The notes under the pieces are model-generated. The model was not told the DNA's origin, did not search any database, and saw nothing but the letters and a program-made list of their open reading frames with translations. A stretch of 7,730 bases of DNA, taken from Anaerolineales bacterium (GTDB lineage Bacteria > Chloroflexota > Anaerolineae > Anaerolineales > UBA4823). The DNA lies in contig JALHTN010000387.1 of assembly GCA_022865865.1 (NCBI GenBank), forward strand, positions 1-7,730, read 5' to 3'. Of the stretch, positions 5,680-7,730 are shown one piece after another (positions within the stretch are counted from its first letter, which is position 1; each line of letters opens with the position of its first letter). Both the position numbers and the translations under genes were made by a program.

Positions 5680-7035
5680 ATGCTTGAGCAAGATCAAGCC
5701 CGAGAATTAAGCCAGCAGATATTAATGCGCTGCGGAAAGGAACCCGCGGAAGTGGTGTTAACTCACAAGGAACATGCTCTGACCCGCTTTGCAAACAATA
5801 CCATACACCAAAATGTTGCTGAACTTAATTTCACGGTATACCTGCGACTGCAGCTTGGCAAGCGCCAGGGTATGGCTTCTACAAACCGGTTGGATGCCAT
5901 TACGCTTGACGAATTAGTGGGGCGGGCCCGGGCCAATGCAGCTGCGAGCCCAGAAGACCCGAACTTTCCTGGTTTTGCTGAACCAACGAGCTATGTGCCA
6001 GTTTCAGTTCTCGACCAACCAACAGCGATCTTTTCACCTGAGGAGCGCGCCGACCATGTGGCCATCATCTGCCGCCTAGCGGAGGAAAAAGGGCTCAACG
6101 CCTCCGGTGCCTTCTCCACCGGGGTTAATGGTTTCAGTGTGGCGAATTCCCTCGATCTATTTGCTTTCTACAGCATCACTGAAGCTGATTTTCAAACCGT
6201 AACTATGTCAGCCAATTCCTCTGGTCGGGCTCAATCTTCGAGTTGGAAGGCTGCCGATATTGATCCAGAAGCTATTGGACGCGAGGCAATTCATAAAGCA
6301 GAACTGGGGCGCAATCCCCGGGACATCGAACCTGGAGATTTTCCCGTGATCCTTGACCCGTACGTGACCGATGATCTGCTTGACATGTTGAATATGTACG
6401 GCATGGGAGGTCAATCCATTCTGGACGGGAGATCGTGGATGAACGACCGCATTGGCGAGCCGGTCATGAGCCCTCAAGTCAACATCTGGGATGATGGCCT
6501 GGACCCAAGAGGTATGCCGATGCCTTTCGATTCTGAAGGCGTTCCTAAACAGAAGGTAGATATCGTTTCCCAGGGGGTAGCGACCAGTCCAGTCTACGAT
6601 CGCTCAACCGCGATAAAGGCAGATACTTACAGCACCGGCCATGCAGTACCTCCATATTTTCCCCCCTTCATGCAAAGCATTGGCCCGATTGGTCTTAACT
6701 TGTTCATGGAACCAGGGGATACCAGCCTGGAAGATATGATCTCCAATACCAAGAAGGGCTTATATATTACCCGTTTCTGGTACACACGCCTGGTGCATCC
6801 CCGTGATTGCATCGTAACTGGAATGACCAGGGATGGTGTTTTTTTGATCGACCAGGGTGAGATCGCTTACCCGGTGAAGAACCTGCGTTTCACACAATCA
6901 TATGTGGATGCATTGGCAAATGTTGAGTCAATCGGCAGCGAAATACGATTGCTGAAATCAGAGTACGGCAGCCATGCAAAACGCGTACCCGCCTTAAAAC
7001 TCAGCGGGTTTAATTTTACCGGGGCAACAGTCTAG
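5680..7035 (+). CDS. tldE: TldE (PmbA) subunit of the TldD/TldE peptidase
   Basis: TldE, also called PmbA, pairs with TldD to form the heterodimeric peptidase; it shares the fold but does not hold the zinc site. With the start at 5680 the protein has 451 residues, close to the 450 of E. coli PmbA. It lacks HExxxH, as expected for TldE: the equivalent region reads PVILDPYVTDDLLDMLNMYG. Other family blocks are MPFDSEGVPKQKVDIVSQG in the middle and, near the C terminus, RFWYTRLVHPRDCIVTGMTR and DGVFLIDQGEIAYPVKNLRF. There is no signal peptide, so it is cytosolic. It follows tldD in the same direction with no terminator between, consistent with equal expression of the two subunits. The next gene is convergent, so tldE ends the transcription unit. 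Confidence 0.94.
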   Translation: MLEQDQARELSQQILMRCGKEPAEVVLTHKEHALTRFANNTIHQNVAELNFTVYLRLQLGKRQGMASTNRLDAITLDELVGRARANAAASPEDPNFPGFAEPTSYVPVSVLDQPTAIFSPEERADHVAIICRLAEEKGLNASGAFSTGVNGFSVANSLDLFAFYSITEADFQTVTMSANSSGRAQSSSWKAADIDPEAIGREAIHKAELGRNPRDIEPGDFPVILDPYVTDDLLDMLNMYGMGGQSILDGRSWMNDRIGEPVMSPQVNIWDDGLDPRGMPMPFDSEGVPKQKVDIVSQGVATSPVYDRSTAIKADTYSTGHAVPPYFPPFMQSIGPIGLNLFMEPGDTSLEDMISNTKKGLYITRFWYTRLVHPRDCIVTGMTRDGVFLIDQGEIAYPVKNLRFTQSYVDALANVESIGSEIRLLKSEYGSHAKRVPALKLSGFNFTGATV

Positions 7036-7156
7036 ATAACAATCATCCATTCAACCTGATTATTAGCAGCAGCGGGAAAATCACAATAAGCTACCAAGTA
7101 ACCCCATCATTAAGACTGAGGTTATATTAGCGCTGACTTAAATAATTCTTTCGGTT
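7036..7156. other. Convergent gap between tldE and rnz
   Basis: This 121-base AT-rich stretch separates two converging genes. The only dyad I see is TAACC / GGTTA (5 bp, 14- to 16-base loop, around 7098-7128), with no T run on either strand. Termination of both genes here is expected, but the sequence shows no standard intrinsic terminator. Confidence 0.45.
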
Positions 7157-7730
7157 TTATTTCCCCGCAATTTGAAGGCATTCGTCTCTTTTTAGCTGGA
7201 AAACATCAAAATCGCGCGCCACAGCTGTTTGAGGAAATACTTCCCGGGCTTCTGCTATCACGTCCCGCTCACGGTAACGTCGAGAGATATGAGTCAAGAT
7301 CAGGTTTTTTATTTCGGCCTCCCGAGCCAGTTCTGCAGCCTGGCGAGCGGTGAGATGGGCAAAATTGCGCGCCATCTCAGCCTCCTCATTCAGGTAAGTA
7401 GCTTCGATCACCAGGAGATCCGCCTGGTGACATACTTCAAGCAAATTATCAGTGCGCCCGGAATCACCCACATGCACCATTCGGGTTCCCGGCCGGGCAG
7501 GTCCAAGCACCTGATCGGGCTCGATCACGCGCCCATCGGGTAGTTGGACCGTTTGACCGGCAACAAGTTTTCGTCGCAGTGGACCAGGGGGGATCTCCAA
7601 CTGCTCAGCCTTATGCGGCAGGAAGGGCCGACGAGATTTTTCTTCAAACAAGTATCCAAAGCAATCAGGCCCACGGTGGTGAACTGGGAATGCAGAAACA
7701 GATAAATCATCCGCCTCAAAGAGTACACCA
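7157..7730 (-). CDS. rnz: Ribonuclease Z, C-terminal part
   Basis: RNase Z is the metallo-beta-lactamase-fold endonuclease that trims tRNA 3' ends. The frame is open to the right edge, so only the last 190 or so residues are present and the HxHxDH motif lies outside the window. Reading leftward from 7729 the protein begins GVLFEADDLSVSAFPVHHRG and continues PDCFGYLFEEKSRRPFLPHK, the family's central block, with the metal-binding His in PVHHR. Further on are DGRVIEPDQVLGPARPG, HVGDSGRTDNL (metal-bridging Asp; relatives more often read GDT), IEATYL, AHLTARQAAELA (family HST/HLT motif) and LTHISRRY with the last metal-binding His. The TTG codon at 7649-7651 is internal. The stop (TAA) is at 7157-7159. 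It converges on tldE and is not part of that operon. Confidence 0.94.
   Translation of the reverse strand, partial: GVLFEADDLSVSAFPVHHRGPDCFGYLFEEKSRRPFLPHKAEQLEIPPGPLRRKLVAGQTVQLPDGRVIEPDQVLGPARPGTRMVHVGDSGRTDNLLEVCHQADLLVIEATYLNEEAEMARNFAHLTARQAAELAREAEIKNLILTHISRRYRERDVIAEAREVFPQTAVARDFDVFQLKRDECLQIAGK

Noticed and set aside
2179..6850. T7GATCG occurring three times (2179-2190, 2254-2265, 6839-6850)
   Set aside because: All three are in frame and encode Phe-Leu-Ile within hydrophobic stretches (TTT TTG ATC G), so amino-acid content and codon choice explain them; two lie in the membrane protein. They are at most slippage-prone T7 runs.
7229..7543. A 104-codon open frame on the + strand opposite rnz
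   Set aside because: It is fully antisense to the conserved RNase Z sequence, with no ribosome binding site and no family resemblance.
7157..7651. A 164-residue protein starting at the TTG at 7649-7651 on the - strand
   Set aside because: The frame continues upstream to the window edge with clear RNase Z sequence, so this TTG is internal and the gene is truncated by the window, not short.

Overview
The window carries eight protein-coding genes: seven on the + strand and one on the - strand at the right edge. All look like ordinary chromosomal genes. I see no mobile element, CRISPR array, tRNA or rRNA. Base composition is close to balanced and uniform. The style of several proteins suggests a member of the Chloroflexota, possibly Anaerolineae: a MutY with an intact Nudix box, a short cytoplasmic sulfite-oxidase-like protein beginning with a RLPPGQ...FPVLHYGPVP block, and a TldD with HESCGHP and NRSWSIDDKR signatures. 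This placement is from memory of family sequences, not a search.

Left block (1-2609): the 3' part of mutY (start lies off the window), then a cytosolic M19 dipeptidase 7 bases later, then a four-helix membrane protein whose ATG overlaps the dipeptidase stop (ATGA). This is very likely one operon. The membrane protein appears to be built from two copies of a two-helix unit.

Middle block (2610-4112): an UPF0173-type metallo-beta-lactamase-fold hydrolase with a very strong Shine-Dalgarno, preceded by a 13/15 imperfect direct repeat. Next is a single-gene unit for a molybdopterin oxidoreductase. It has a consensus extended -10 promoter buried in the centre of a 25-bp inverted repeat, and a clean rho-independent terminator.

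Right block (4113-7730): tldD and tldE (pmbA), the two subunits of the TldD/TldE peptidase, lie in the same direction 107 bases apart once the tldE start is corrected to 5680. They are followed by a 121-base gap and the convergent, truncated gene for ribonuclease Z.

I found no wholly new system. The most useful leads are the palindrome-covered promoter of the molybdoenzyme, the terminator only a few bases from the tldD ribosome binding site, the internally duplicated membrane protein, and the MutY that seems to keep both its glycosylase and a catalytically complete Nudix hydrolase domain.
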